The notes under the pieces: model-generated
Database searches by the model: none
What the model saw: only the letters and a program-made list of their open reading frames with translations
Told to the model about the DNA's origin: nothing
Position numbers and translations under genes: made by a program
Shown here: piece after piece, positions 53,444 to 64,000 of the stretch
How the letters are laid out: every line of letters starts with the position of its first letter
Numbering within the stretch: the stretch's first letter is position 1
Assembly: GCA_958299035.1 (NCBI GenBank)
Contig: CATQJL010000316.1
Span: 27,472,012-27,536,011, forward strand
Direction of reading: 5' to 3'
DNA: 64,000 nucleotides
From: Cylicocyclus nassatus
Lineage: Eukaryota > Nematoda > Chromadorea > Rhabditida > Strongylidae

Positions 53444-54949
53444 AAACGTTCAAGGAGGCGTGCAAGTGGTACCCGGGCAGCCGACTGCTGCCGCAGCCAG
53501 CTGCCAGAGCTGCCGGCAAAGTCGCTGCAAATGGTACAGTAATTACGCTCGTCGTCTGAAACTCTTGCCGAGAGGCCTTCTCGCACCTCGTCGTTCTGAG
53601 GTGCGAAATCAGCCTTAGGAAAGCGTGATATCCTCGATATCTATATCATTTTAAACAGCAAAAATTTTGGTTTTTGAGAAACATGCAGATAAACAAAGGT
53701 GAAGGGGAGGATTTTTCTAGAGGAAAATGATCAGAAAATCAAATCACTCCAAAAACTCAAAGGAAGCAAAAGCTGAAAAAATTAGAAATTCTCAAATTTT
53801 TAAAGATTTTTTCTCTCTTTTACGTAGAAATGAACGAGAACAATTACAGGAAAATGTCATGGATATAAATTTAAAAAACTGTGCCAAAATGACTGTTTCC
53901 TACATAGTGATGTTAAGCGAGCTAAATAAGGCAAAATAGGTCAATCAAAATGAGTGGGTCAATGATAGCGTAATATTCTCAATATCTATATCATTTTGAA
54001 CAGCAAAGAAAAACCATATTTCATTGAGAACCATACAGTCGAATACAAAACTATACCGAAAAATTTCCAAAAAAAACGCAAACAATTACAAAAATGAATG
54101 AATAGGAAATCACAGTTTTCTGTCACAAATTTTAAAGTCAAGGTACAATAAATATCCATTGACGCTGTAGTTTCAAGGATCCTTATTTTCCGATGAAGAA
54201 TTCTCAGACATCACATTCTTTTTTATGAACACTTCAGAATCCGAAATTCGGTTTTGTTGAAGGATTATCAGAGGTGGTTCTTTCAATTTTGAGCTTTTAT
54301 TATTTGCAAAGAGTTGTAAATTTCAAATTTTTTTCATTATTATTTTTTTATTTTCTCAAAATACTTAGAGAAGTGAACTGTGTAGATATTAAAATAGTAT
54401 ATGCTTCTTGGTGGTGTTCCCTGTTATATCAGCAGATGTGGCATATTTTCATCTTTATTATTAATTTACTCAATCTAATTGACCTACGCCTTATTTAGCT
54501 CACTTAACCCACTATATATGAAATGATTATTTTGACAGAGTTTTCTTATCGTTTTATCCATGACACTTTTCTGTAATGGTTTGGTCCGTTCTGTAAAAGC
54601 AAGAAAAAAATCTCTAGAAATTTGAGAAATTTCTGAACTTTTTAGCTCCTGCTACCTTCAAGTTTTTAAAGTGAATTGAATTTGTGATCATTTTCCTTTG
54701 ATGAACCTCTCCCCTGTTTATGTCTGTTTATTTGCATGTTCCTAAAAAAACATGGATTTTCTGCTGTTCAAAATAGTATAGATATCGAGGATATCACGCT
54801 TTCCTTAGGCTGATATCGCACCTCAGAGCAACGAGGTGCAAGAAAACCTCTCGGCAAGAGCTTTAGACGACAAGCGTAGTTACTGTACCATCTGCAGCAG
54901 CTTTGCCGGCAGCTCTGGTACCACTTGCTACGCACCCAAACGTTCAACA
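53444..54949. repeat. 1.5-kb fold-back repeat
   Basis: About 530-bp arms (53444-53985 and 54435-54949) are inverted relatives. Both contain GCAAGTGGTACC, CTCTTGCCGAGAGG, GAAAGCGTGATATCCTCGAT and GTCATGGATA, around a loop of about 450 bp. Termini are not sharp. The arms encode similar short frames in both strands (for example YCTIC...FAGSSG), reflecting shared DNA. Confidence 0.75.
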
Positions 54950-55529
54950 TTAACGATTCATATTAGCTTCTCGCACATTTGCATCTATCGTTCAACTTCC
55001 ATTAGATTTAGGATTCAAAGCCAATCTTCTCAAGTCATAGCTGCGGTTTCATACATTGCTTTTTTTTGCGATAATCATATTTTAGCCATTACGCAGGTTT
55101 TTCAATCACGAATTTCAAACAACTAAAAATATCCATTTCGAATATGGCACGAATTAGATGGGACACGCACTAGATCACGAATAAAATGTAATACAAGAAA
55201 TCTGGATTACATTTCAACGTCTTCGCAAAGGGAAACAAGACGAAAGAGGAAAAAACCGTTCCAAAAACTTCCAAAATCAAAATTCAGTTTCAACATATCG
55301 CCCCGTCGCTGATTTGAACTGGTGACGCGATATCGCAAGATTTCGGTCAAATCGCGGTGATATCGCTGGATTAGTATGGCCTAAACACGGTCAGCCATCC
55401 GTCGCACCGGACAGCTAGCACGACCGACATGCATGATTTGCCGGCATGCATGGGGCATATGACAATTGTCCTACTGCACAAATCGCGTCGCGACGATTTT
55501 TTTTTTGTCGGTATGGCCAGGGCTTTATA
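54950..55529. other. Unassigned region
   Basis: CG-containing stretch with ATCGCG repeats at 55310-55380. No gene seen. Confidence 0.35.
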
Positions 55530-56216
55530 TCAGGTTGTCTGAAAAGTTCTGTCGTTTTATTTTCTAAAAAAAACTTTCTGCTGTCTCGACGGATTTGCTT
55601 CTTTCTCATTTCTTTAAAAAAAGAAATCTTCTTTTTTGTAGGAGTATCTCGCTGAGCTTCAACTATACATTCATTGCTGAGATAAAAACGGAAAAAGAAG
55701 ATCATTTGAGCTTTAAGCATTTTAAGTTGGGTAGCCAAAAGTCTAAAACGCGGCAAGAAAATTTGAAATTGTCAGTATATAAGTTTTACGACCTACTCTT
55801 TGCATCTGAGATGTGGTGTTTGGACGTCTCAAAGAAAAGTGATGATTTTCGAGAAAAGCGACAAATTAATCAATGTTGGCGCTTTCTGTTGTAAACTCCA
55901 AAATTTCAACTTTCACAGAAACGTTCAAACAGCACAATTGTTTCCTAATTGCACAGAATAGGTCATAGAACTTATGAGCTGGCTTTGCAGCGTTTTCGAT
56001 TTTTGTAAACCTAATTCAAAATGATCAAAGCCTAAATAATCTTCTTTTTCCATTTTTATCTCTGCAACGAATGTATATTAGAAGCCCATCGAGGAACCAT
56101 TACAAAGGACGAAGACGTCTTCTTTTCAATGGTATGAAAAAGAAGCAAATCCGTTAAGACAGCAGTAAGTTACAAATCTTCAGAAATAAAACGACAGAAC
56201 TTTTGAGACAACCTAA
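55530..56216. mobile_element. F1 mariner-type fold-back, 687 bp
   Basis: Ends TCAGGTTGTCTGAAAAGTTC and the complement of TTAGGTTGTCTCAAAAGTTC. Inner arms match at AAGAAGCAAATCCGT. TA flanks. Confidence 0.8.
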
Positions 56217-57131
56217 TACAATAAACGTGCGCTGCTTACGGCGCACGTCGCTTACGCTGCCCAGTTTGGGTCAACCCTTTAATACCAAATAAGTTTTCTT
56301 AAAGGTACTTCTTCGGCAGGGATAATGGCACCAGTGTTTATGATTTTCAAAAAAAGCGTGCCACGAGTACTACCACAAGCGTGTTATGTGTTCGAAACTA
56401 TGTGAGGATTTTATAGTGTCTCCCGCAGGACATCCTGATATTAATCAGAGAGTGTGGGTCTAAACTTGGTTCCCTTTAAGGAGTCTCGGTTTCCTCTTGG
56501 AAGTGTTTGTACGCGTACCCATTCATTCATTATGTAGCAACATCTAGTCCTCCGGAATTGATGGATGGCTGAGATAAACTTTAGGTTTTTTTTTGCATTC
56601 CCGGGTTTATCCATGATACAACTCCAAATTCTTTAGATTCGCTTATGTCACTAAAATCAGTCATTTGACGTTTACGCTGATCGCATTTCATTCATAGGAT
56701 ACCTGCTTGATTTAGATGTTGAGATTTCAGCTTAGATCACAGCTCAAAGATATGCTTTATGCTGACTTGATTAGCTTTATATGCTATGCGGTTCACAAAC
56801 CATAGTTTTTCTACTGATTTGATCTATATTAAGTCGGACGGCGGAGACGATGCTGGGCTCGGCACAGGTGGCTTATAAACAAGCTGGATATCGTTTTTGG
56901 AACCAAAAGGAAAAAGCATATTGTTTTTACAAGTTGGAAACACAAGTAGGATTAGGTTTTTATAGTCGACGTTTCGGTTTTCTATGGTTTTCTAGTCGAA
57001 GAATAGGGGTAAAAGAGCACTCGAGAGAGTAGAATTTTGTAAAAGTCAGGGCCATTTTTTTTGCAGCCGTGCTGCCGTCAGTCAATGGCGTTGGCACTGT
57101 ATCTAGAATTACAAATTCGTTCAGAACTTAT
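56217..57131. other. Unassigned region
   Basis: Begins with half of a GGGTTG-type palindrome (to 56275). No accepted gene; an open frame at 56850-57032 has no recognised domain. Confidence 0.35.
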
Positions 57132-58071
57132 TAGGTTGATGCATAATTCCTGCACCAAAATAGGTACAGATCGCAATAACTCGGAATAATCCTATATTCC
57201 AAGTAGGAATCGATATATCATTTGACAGCGCGAACCTAGCTCTACAAGATGGTGCTCAAATATCTACACCAGCTTTGATCCACGCGAAGTTTTGGACCAA
57301 AAACTGAAAAAAAACCATGCGTCCGAAAACCTTAAGACAATTCTTTAAAAAATTGTAATTTTGTTCAAAAAGCTCATACAAATTTTCTTTCTTGCTCACG
57401 CATAGACGTTCCACGTAAGACATTTATCTATGCGGTTGCTGTATTTTTTTTCTCAACCAGACGATGAGAAAACGAAGTTTTTCATGTTTTTTCCAAAACA
57501 ATGCTGAGATGTTCTAACACTGACAGTTGTATAGTATAGAACCTTAGAAGCGTGAATATGAATTTTCAGCTCTTTAGAGCAGCTGGTTTACGAGAAATAT
57601 CGAATTTTTAGCAACTAGGCGAGAAAAATTTGGATAAGGAGAGCTAGATTCGTTATTTCTCGTGAACTAGCTGTTCTAGAAGGCTGAAAATGTAAAGTTT
57701 CACTGCTAACGGCATGTACTATACGACTGTTAATACTAGAACATCTCAGCACTAATTTGGCAAAAACATGAAAAACTTCAAAAAACTTCGTTTTTTCATC
57801 GCCTAGTTGAGAAGAAAATACAGCAACCGCATAGATAAATGTCTTACATGGAACGTCTACGCGTGAGCAAGAAAGAAAATTTGTATGAGCTTTTTGAACG
57901 AAGTTACAATTTTTTGAGATCTGTCTTAGGTTTTCGGACGCATGGTTTTTTTCAGTTTTTGGCTAGGTTTGCGCTATCAAATGATATATCGAATCCTACT
58001 TGGGATATAGGATTATTCCGAGTTATTGCGGTCTGTACCTATTTTGGTGCAGGAATTATGCATCAACCTAA
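57132..58071. mobile_element. F1-type fold-back, TTAGGTTGATGCATAATT subgroup
   Basis: 940 bp, arms mirrored along almost the whole length (TTCCTGCACCAAAATAGG and complement). Terminal sequence differs from the GTC subgroup but the interior has the same CGTGAGCAAG and CAGCAACCGCATAGAT modules. TA flanks. Confidence 0.85.
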
Positions 58072-58699
58072 TATTTAGAGTCTGGAAATTGGCCTTACGT
58101 TTGTGTATGTATGCTTTTCTATATGCATGATGTAAAGGGAGATCTATTGTAGTTAAACCAGGCCAAACTTTGCGTTCACTTCAAGCCGAGAACGGTGTCA
58201 CAGTCACTATTCGTTGCCAACCGCTTTGATTTGCTGGTATCTTTCAAAATTTTTGCATGAGTCTCCCGCTACGAGGATCTTATTCCTTGTCAAAAGTCAA
58301 TATGCTTTCCGCTACCTTGTGATGTGACTTTCCTCCATCTGTCACATGCCCACAACACCGTAAACTGTTTTCCTGCCCTAGGCAATTTTTACCACTTTTA
58401 TGGTACTTGTACAGTGGCATTGCAGATGTAGTCTTTCAACATCGTTGCTTTCACGACAGTGAGCATACGCTCTCCTTTACGCGTAAACCTTCAGCATTGT
58501 CATACGGTGCTGGCGATACAGTTGAAACTCAAGTCGTACTGGCGTTCTTCTGTAGCACGAAACTCCTCCTAATGCTCTCAATTTCAACCATGCCCATCCT
58601 GTCACCATTCATCCTGTCCGTAACCCTCTTTTGGAAACCTCTTTCCGCTGGAATGTGGCTGCCTAAGTACTTGCATGACGTTGCCTTTGGGTTTCTTCA

Positions 58700-58876
58700 T
58701 ACTACGCGGCGTGCGCCGCTGCAGTCGCACTGAAAATATAAACTTGCTTGCTGTAAAGGAACCTCTCGGAGAACACGAATGTGCAGCACATATGGATGTA
58801 CATCCATAACCGTCGAAGCTGTGCTGCCGTGAGCGTATAGTTTCACTGCGACTTCAGCGGAGCACGCCGCAGGATG
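58700..58876. repeat. Hairpin element, CGGCGTGCGCCGCTG arms
   Basis: About 38-bp inverted ends (GGCGTGCGCCGCTGCAGTCG and its partner), 177 bp, inside the RTE-like fragment. Confidence 0.7.
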
Positions 58877-58982
58877 AGGCGTGCTGCGGCGTTGTGTGAA
58901 GGAATTCTTTGGCTCTTCCCATCAATGCTCACGAAACTAGTTTGTTCCCTTTTTCCATACACTCTGCCTTTGTCGCTGAACT

Positions 58983-59006
58983 TATATATATATATATATA
59001 TATATA
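58983..59006. repeat. TA microsatellite
   Basis: About 12 TA units. Confidence 0.9.
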
Positions 59007-59482
59007 ACTTATATGTTATATCTCAAGCCTGTTTTTTACTTTTGTACCAAAGTCTCTTTACTGCTACCAAAGCCACATTATCTGGGTAGAAAAGTGTCCA
59101 AGGAGGTATACTTTGATGGTTCCATCACGGCGTTTATTACAGTGAGAAAGCGAGGTGGAATCAAATTTTGACTACAACCTTATGGAACTCTTTTGATTGC
59201 CGTGCAGCTGGCATCCTATCGAAGACTTTCTTTAGGTCCAAGAAACCTGCTTGCAATTCTTTCTGCTTTTTTCTGCATCCCTTTATCACTATCCAAGCGA
59301 AATGGATGGCATCTGCCCTACCTATTCCTTTCAAACGCGCGCTAATTCGGTGACAACTTTATAATACAACTTTATAATATTAGGAGCCGTTTTCGCACGC
59401 ACTTGAGAATTTTTAGAGTGTGTTAGTCGGATTAGTTGATGCAGTCTGTTATGCCTCCTTTCCTCCATATCGGAAAAGTAGT

Positions 59483-59702
59483 ACCCTAATTTTACGCGTA
59501 CAAGGCGCGGGGAATTTTTTTCCAAAATCGACCAGCCCAAACACGCCAAAGGACTTTGCAACCAAAGAACCCTATGCGGTGCTGTATATTGCTTGAGAGA
59601 ATCGTACGGCATAAGGAGCGCTTTGCAAAATACAGTGAAGCGGCTGAGGGACGTAATTGAAAAATCGAAAAAGGTGCGCCTTGTACGTGTGAAATTAGAG
59701 TG
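59483..59702. mobile_element. Small MITE, GTACAAGGCGC ends
   Basis: About 28-bp inverted ends (CCCTAATTTTACGCGTACAA and its partner), 220 bp, TA at the left. Confidence 0.65.
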
Positions 59703-59761
59703 TTTACCAGTCGCGGGGCATGTTTCTGCCTCAGAAAATTTTGCTAAGGAGGCTTGTCAAC

Positions 59762-59981
59762 CTTGACGCTTCTGATACTCCATACTCTCATTTTCCTGCA
59801 ACTGGCCAAATATCTCCTCCGTGACTGCTAGTACTGATCCTTCCATGACGTCAACTTCTGGGATATAGTTGACGGTGCGGCTTGTGATGGCTATTACTTT
59901 GAAACAGATGATGTTCTCCCTTTTTTTAGCGTCTTCAATTTTGTATTTGATATGGAGGAAGTATTTCACATTTTTTGTTGA
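59762..59981 (-). CDS. Candidate exon, unrecognised
   Basis: After GGAGTTTAG the frame reads STKNVKYFLHIKYKIEDAKK, then RENIICFKVIAITSRTVNYI and PEVDVMEGSVLAVTEEIFGQ, ending before the donor GTTGAC. No stops, balanced codon use. It lies downstream of the fucosyltransferase on the same strand but does not resemble that family, so it probably belongs to another gene. Confidence 0.4.
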
Positions 59982-60031
59982 CTAAACTCCTTCTTGCTCT
60001 TAAGTATATTTTACGCTCTGCCTTGCGAGAG

Positions 60032-60200
60032 ACAAAAGGGAACGTATCAATGGCATTATACGATGGACGATTGTCAGTATCAGCAAGCAAAACAGTTGCT
60101 ATGTCTTCTTTAAGGGAGCCTTCGCAACGTGTTTTGCTTGCTGATACGTCTGACAATCGTCCTTCGTATTATGCCATTACTTGTACGTTCCCTTTTGTAC
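60032..60200. repeat. Hairpin repeat, about 75-bp arms
   Basis: GACAAAAGGGAACGTATCAA...GGACGATTGTCAG...CAGCAAGCAAAACA on the left is mirrored on the right. Frames on either strand across it are mirror images, not genes. Confidence 0.8.
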
Positions 60201-60615
60201 CTTATAACTCTTGGCATCTTTCAATCAACCACCATGTTTTTCGATTGCCTTCTTTTTCCTACCTTGTACTTCCCAGGATCATGTGAGCGACTTGGTGGAT
60301 TTGAGATACTGAGGTTAAGAAGCAGTAGTCTGTGTCGAGATTTGCATTTGTTTGACATTCACAGGCAATAAATTAGGCCAAGGTTTTAGGCAACTGTAGA
60401 CGAAATCAACCTCACTTTTTATGGGTATAACCTGTAGCTGTGATCGTCAAATGGAAGTGAAATTTACCTTGAAAGCGCATACCCGTGTTCGCAAGGTAAG
60501 CTCAATTAAATGTTATTGACCTATAGAGTAGCGCAAATTAAGCTGTCAGTATAAAACGTTGTATAATGCCTCCAACGTTTGAATCATGGATTTAGCGAAC
60601 TTAGCTTGAACTTAC

Positions 60616-61743
60616 ATGAAATGTTCTTTTCGACGCTTGTACGCTTTCGGTCGGGTAACGTTCAAATAATAAACCGCACTTTGATCTTTCGCAAAGAAAG
60701 CAAGCCACCAGCCAAATGTTGAAACGGGTGCAGTAATCAAAAAAGATCGACACATCTGGGATGATAAATACAGGTCCATAGCTTCTTGATAATTTGAAAT
60801 AATCACAGCCTAAATAGCATATGCCGCTCATACTAATAATTACCATAGAACGGTCAGTTTACTCACATCGTTCTTCCATCCACCATCTCTTATAATAACT
60901 TGTGACATATTGATCATGACTTGCTGATCATCTCCAAAAAGTAAAAAATGCGACATATTCTAAAAAAAAGTATAGCGACGGTTTTGCCGTTTGTTTTCAC
61001 CTTCTTCTTAGCTAGTGCATTGACAGCTGTGACAGTTTTGTTCACGTCAGTGTGCCATTTATGTTTAATGGAGTCCGTCATTCGGATGTGTATGCACATT
61101 GAGTTAGAATGACTGAATAGGTAATTTATTCAAATACGCGAAATACAATAGACCTTTTTCACCTTTGCAAAGAGTGTGTTATGATGCTTCCATTTGATTT
61201 CATCTCTTCTGAGAACTGCAGAATAGCACGCACATCATTAGCATATTCCTCAAAATACCTGACATTTTGGGCATAAACAAAATCCAGCAACAAAAACTGA
61301 TCGGTAAAGTTTTTAAGCCTTAACATCAATTCTCTCAGCTTAGGATAAGAGCATCCATGCTAAAGATACAAACCTTGATGGGTCAGCATAAGCATCAAAT
61401 CTTCTCGCAAATTTTACTACTCTTTGCTTGGTTCCATTCTGAAATTGCCAATTTTGTAGTAAATACTTTGATTTATCGCAAATTTCTATACTTTGCATTC
61501 TACAGCGAGACAGTCACGGAATCAGTATATTCATTCAAATCGTTAAAGAAACGTACCTTCGCAAGAACGTAGGTTTTGTTCAAAAGAGGAAAAACTCTTT
61601 CTAAGTAAGTTAGGTACTTCTCGACGTATGCTCTATGTCGTTCGAATGGCAAATAATGTATCCTGTTGATGGTCCTAGCAATGCCATATCCGGAAAACAG
61701 GTGGAACAGCTCAAAATTTGCATATTTTTGGACATGAATAGAT
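60616..61743 (-). CDS. Alpha-1,2-fucosyltransferase-like protein, GT11 family, incomplete ends
   Basis: Six exons on the minus strand: 61557-61743, 61374-61438, 61163-61333, 61001-61112, 60867-60959 and 60616-60809, about 270 codons in matching phase. Landmarks in order: FSGYGIARTINR, VVKFARRFDAYADPSR, VRYFEEYANDVRAILQFSEE, MCIHIRMTD (the GDP-fucose-binding H-x-R region), FLLFGDD, and LITAPVSTFGWWLAFFAKDQ with AVYYL (C-terminal STFGWW block). This is the GT11 plan used by nematode fucosyltransferases, Golgi enzymes that move fucose from GDP-fucose to glycans. The membrane anchor exon lies upstream of 61743 and was not found. At the 3' end GTAAGT follows; either the protein stops at once or a short last exon is missed. 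The second junction needs an unusually short 40-bp intron or marks a frameshift. Confidence 0.8.
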
Positions 61744-62666
61744 CTAAGGTTGTTGAAAACGCAAATAATTTCGAAATTTTTTCTAATTGAAAAAAAGGGA
61801 GGAATGTAAAAGCCCTAGTTACTCAAATCTGGGAAGCTCTTATATTTTTCTCAATTCTTAAGCTACCTTAATTCCTGCTTACTGTATAATTTTCAAAATT
61901 AGCAAGATAAGAAAATAAGAAAGATTGGTCTACATAGTTCTCTGACTCATGTAAACTCTCAGAGCCTTCGAGATCATGATTGGAAGCCAGATTTTAGGTC
62001 ATTGAGTGATTTGAAGATAGATCTTAGCCAAAAGGATATTTCATATTTCTTTCTCAGCCATCAGGTAAAATACGCACGCAATCCTCCACTATGTACATCC
62101 TACTGCTGTAAATATAGAAGAAGGATATTCGCCGAGAACTGGCGGACACAATCGCACGCTAATTTTTACATATAGTTATATACTATATACCTTCGAAAGT
62201 AGACACATGGAACTCTAAAATTCAACGAAAGAACCATTGACAAAAAACCCAAAAAAGGCGCAATTGACTTCAATTATGTTTCTTGGTTTCTAAAATAACT
62301 TATAAAAAATACAAAATTTCAGCGCAATCATGTTTTACTATGTATCTGCTACATGATAACCAAGGGGGCTTGAAAGATTTGACAAGGATCCTAATATACG
62401 TTTGGTGATTGAATGGTTTCTAGATTCGTCTTGAAGGATTACATCAGGCAAGTCTGCTAATTGTCTTGTAGCTATCGCCTTGCCCTATCAAACTGATAGG
62501 GCAAGGCTATCTATTAGTTTAAGATTTTGCAGTTTACTAAATGATCTTTCTCTCATTTAAATGAAGCATTCAAATTTTGCCAATACCTAAATTTTGACGT
62601 AAGCCACAAGCACAGCTGCTGTTCCGTCAAATTTTGACGTCGCAGTGAGGGATTACGGTATATATA
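61744..62666. other. Upstream of the fucosyltransferase gene
   Basis: Expected to contain the promoter and N-terminal exon, but none was identified. Two direct AAATTTTGACGT units flank about 62590-62640. Confidence 0.35.
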
Positions 62667-63338
62667 CAGGGTGTCCTGAAAAATGCTCCTACTGTTTGAT
62701 TGTTGATAACTCTCTTGCGATAAAGTATGTCGGGAAGCTTAGGATAACATTTTGTAGAGCTAGCTTGAACTCAGATCACCTGTATAAAACAAATCACCCA
62801 TCTCTCTTCATTACTGTAGGGTTACGATAGATACTTCAGAGAAGGTTTTGAGCCATGAAAGGCTGAATTATGCTTTAGAAAAGAAACAAAATAGCTAAAA
62901 AACTTTTACCTTGAGCTAATCAGACTTCCTGATCCTAAATCTAAAGTTTGCGACTTATTTTGAGGTTTCGTTGAACAATTATGCTAGGTAAGCAGTAGCG
63001 CTGGTTTTTTCAATGTTCCTGAAAAGTACGGTTACGCCATTTAGAAAGCTTCGCAATTTTGTACATAGTTGAGTATAAAATTCGGCGTCCACGAAAACCC
63101 TACTACACATTCACATTCTTTTGGGAAATTTTGAAACGGCAGTTTTTTTCACAGTGACACCATATACTTGCAGTTTATACCGTAATCTTACAGTGATAGA
63201 GAGCGATCGGTGATTTTCTTTCTATTATAAATCTAAGTTGGAGCTAACTCTACAAATGTACTCAAAGCTTCTTGAAAGACTTCATTACAAGAGAGTTACT
63301 TACAAACAAACAGTGGACACATTTTGTGAGACACCCTG
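62667..63338. mobile_element. F3 fold-back element, 672 bp
   Basis: CAGGGTGTCCTGAAAAATGC at the left, complement ending AGACACCCTG at the right. The arms mirror for about 150 bp (GATAACTCTCTTG against CAAGAGAGTTACT). TA at the left flank. Confidence 0.85.
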
Positions 63339-63369
63339 TGTAGGGTATAAGGGAGAAAACTGCAAGTTG

Positions 63370-63790
63370 TCACGGATTTGGATAAAACTTGGCGCAAATG
63401 GGTTATCTGACATGCTGATCACGAATGATATACTGCATTTGCATGGTGAAGGCTTTTTTGTAAGACTACTGTAGCTTTGCGGCAAAGGGTCTTACCCTGA
63501 GCAATAAAAAGACGTTAGTTTGAGAGGCGAATATGATATCGGTGTTAAGCAGGTCGAATAATCTCACTATGTGAAGTTTCTGCTTTGACGTTTCGTATCC
63601 TCAGTCATTAATGGCTGCCCCCACTAGCCTTGCGTACATCAACTTTTTGAGGGCGCTAAACCTCGACTTGTCTTTCACTTCTATTCCTTTTCTACTGAGC
63701 CAAATGAGGCAGTGATTTACGTACAATTTCGGGTCATTGTGCATGATTTGGGCTACAAAGGCTTCGTTTTAGCTTATGACCTCTAAAATC
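63370..63790. repeat. Dispersed repeat, related to 9540-9945
   Basis: See the partner segment for the shared landmarks. On the minus strand KDKSRFSALKKLMYARLVGA is open, followed by a stop. Confidence 0.45.
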
Positions 63791-64000
63791 TTGAAATGTA
63801 CTAGTTCTGGAAAAACGCTTGTGATTTTTTTATTTCGTTTCTTAACCCATTGACGACGACGCCTAATCTTGCGTGGCGGCACTGAGGGACGAAGCGATAT
63901 TGTACAACACTTTCGGCGTGAGAAAGTTCTGTAATTATTTACGAGATGTTAAGCTGTTTTGTGAACAACCAAACATCTTTATGGAGTACGAAGTCCACAG
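63791..64000. other. Window end, unassigned
   Basis: Nothing recognised. Confidence 0.3.

Larger units (their letters stand above)
58290..59340 (-). pseudogene. Degenerate RTE-like retrotransposon fragment
   Basis: Minus strand, in order: AIHFAWIVIKGCRKKQKELQ followed by FLDLKKVFDRMP (reverse transcriptase motif A, about 59211-59246), then FYPDNVALVA (motif C, about 59075-59095, where YADD is expected), KYLGSHIPAERGFQKRVTDR with MNG (thumb, about 58610-58675) and CCGHV (about 58335). Stops and frame changes throughout. A 175-bp hairpin (58700-58876) and a TA microsatellite lie inside. RTE assignment rests on the FLDLEKAFDRVP and YADDVALVA style of motifs. Confidence 0.65.

Noticed and set aside
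60032..60200. Open frames on both strands with similar products
   Set aside because: They arise from a near-perfect hairpin and mirror each other.
62020..62035. 16-base match on the minus strand to the 5' region of U2 snRNA (CTTTTGGCTAAGATC)
   Set aside because: Neither the preceding nor the following U2 sequence is present, and nematode U2 differs here; treated as chance.
1..64000. CRISPR arrays, operons, prophage or other prokaryotic systems
   Set aside because: No spaced direct repeats of that kind, no polycistronic gene layout and no ribosome binding sites; the genes are intron-containing.

Overview
The window is eukaryotic and almost certainly from a nematode. The base composition is AT-rich. 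Recognisable genes are split into short exons bounded by nematode-type splice sites (introns mostly ending TTTCAG, TTTTAG or ATTTAG). Two protein families that are expanded in nematodes are present: an OAC-type acyltransferase with an SGNH domain, and a GT11 fucosyltransferase. Two repeat copies carry close variants of the 22-nt SL1 spliced leader. There are no operons, ribosome binding sites, CRISPR arrays or other prokaryotic features.

Layout. Positions 3588-30781 (+) hold the C-terminal half of one OAC-type gene in eight exons. Their reading phases all match and the encoded motifs run in family order: last membrane helices, linker, SGNH block with GNSYA, and the closing D-x-x-H region with a stop. 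Two introns are very large (about 10.8 and 12.0 kb) and a third is 2.3 kb. All three are filled with transposons: mariner-type fold-back elements, a CR1/jockey-like retrotransposon, Helitrons, a dead DD37D mariner transposase and several MITEs. From 31 to 60 kb the sequence is mostly repeats with scattered gene pieces on the minus strand: an unrecognised gene with exons at 38.4, 35.1 and 34.8 kb, a compact three-exon gene for 84 residues at 46.4-46.8 kb, a two-exon C-terminus at 52.7-52.9 kb and isolated exon candidates. At 60616-61743 (-) lies a six-exon alpha-1,2-fucosyltransferase-like gene.

Mobile DNA dominates. The main families are: (F1) long palindromic mariner-type elements, usually about 0.9 kb, with TTAGGTYGTC ends and TA targets; (F2) fold-back elements of about 0.5-0.7 kb ending CTTACAAGG, some carrying tRNA-like A and B boxes in their arms; (F3) CAGGGTGTCC-ended fold-backs; (C) CAATACCGCTC-ended MITEs; CAGTGGCGTACC-ended MITEs; non-autonomous Helitrons; and an SL1-bearing repeat. 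Several are nested, so insertion order can be read.

There is a 23-base N gap at 2190-2212. A cDNA-library primer sequence is embedded at 44285-44310, so part of that locus may not be native genomic DNA. All coordinates for spliced genes come from reading splice signals and phases by eye; no alignment or search was run.
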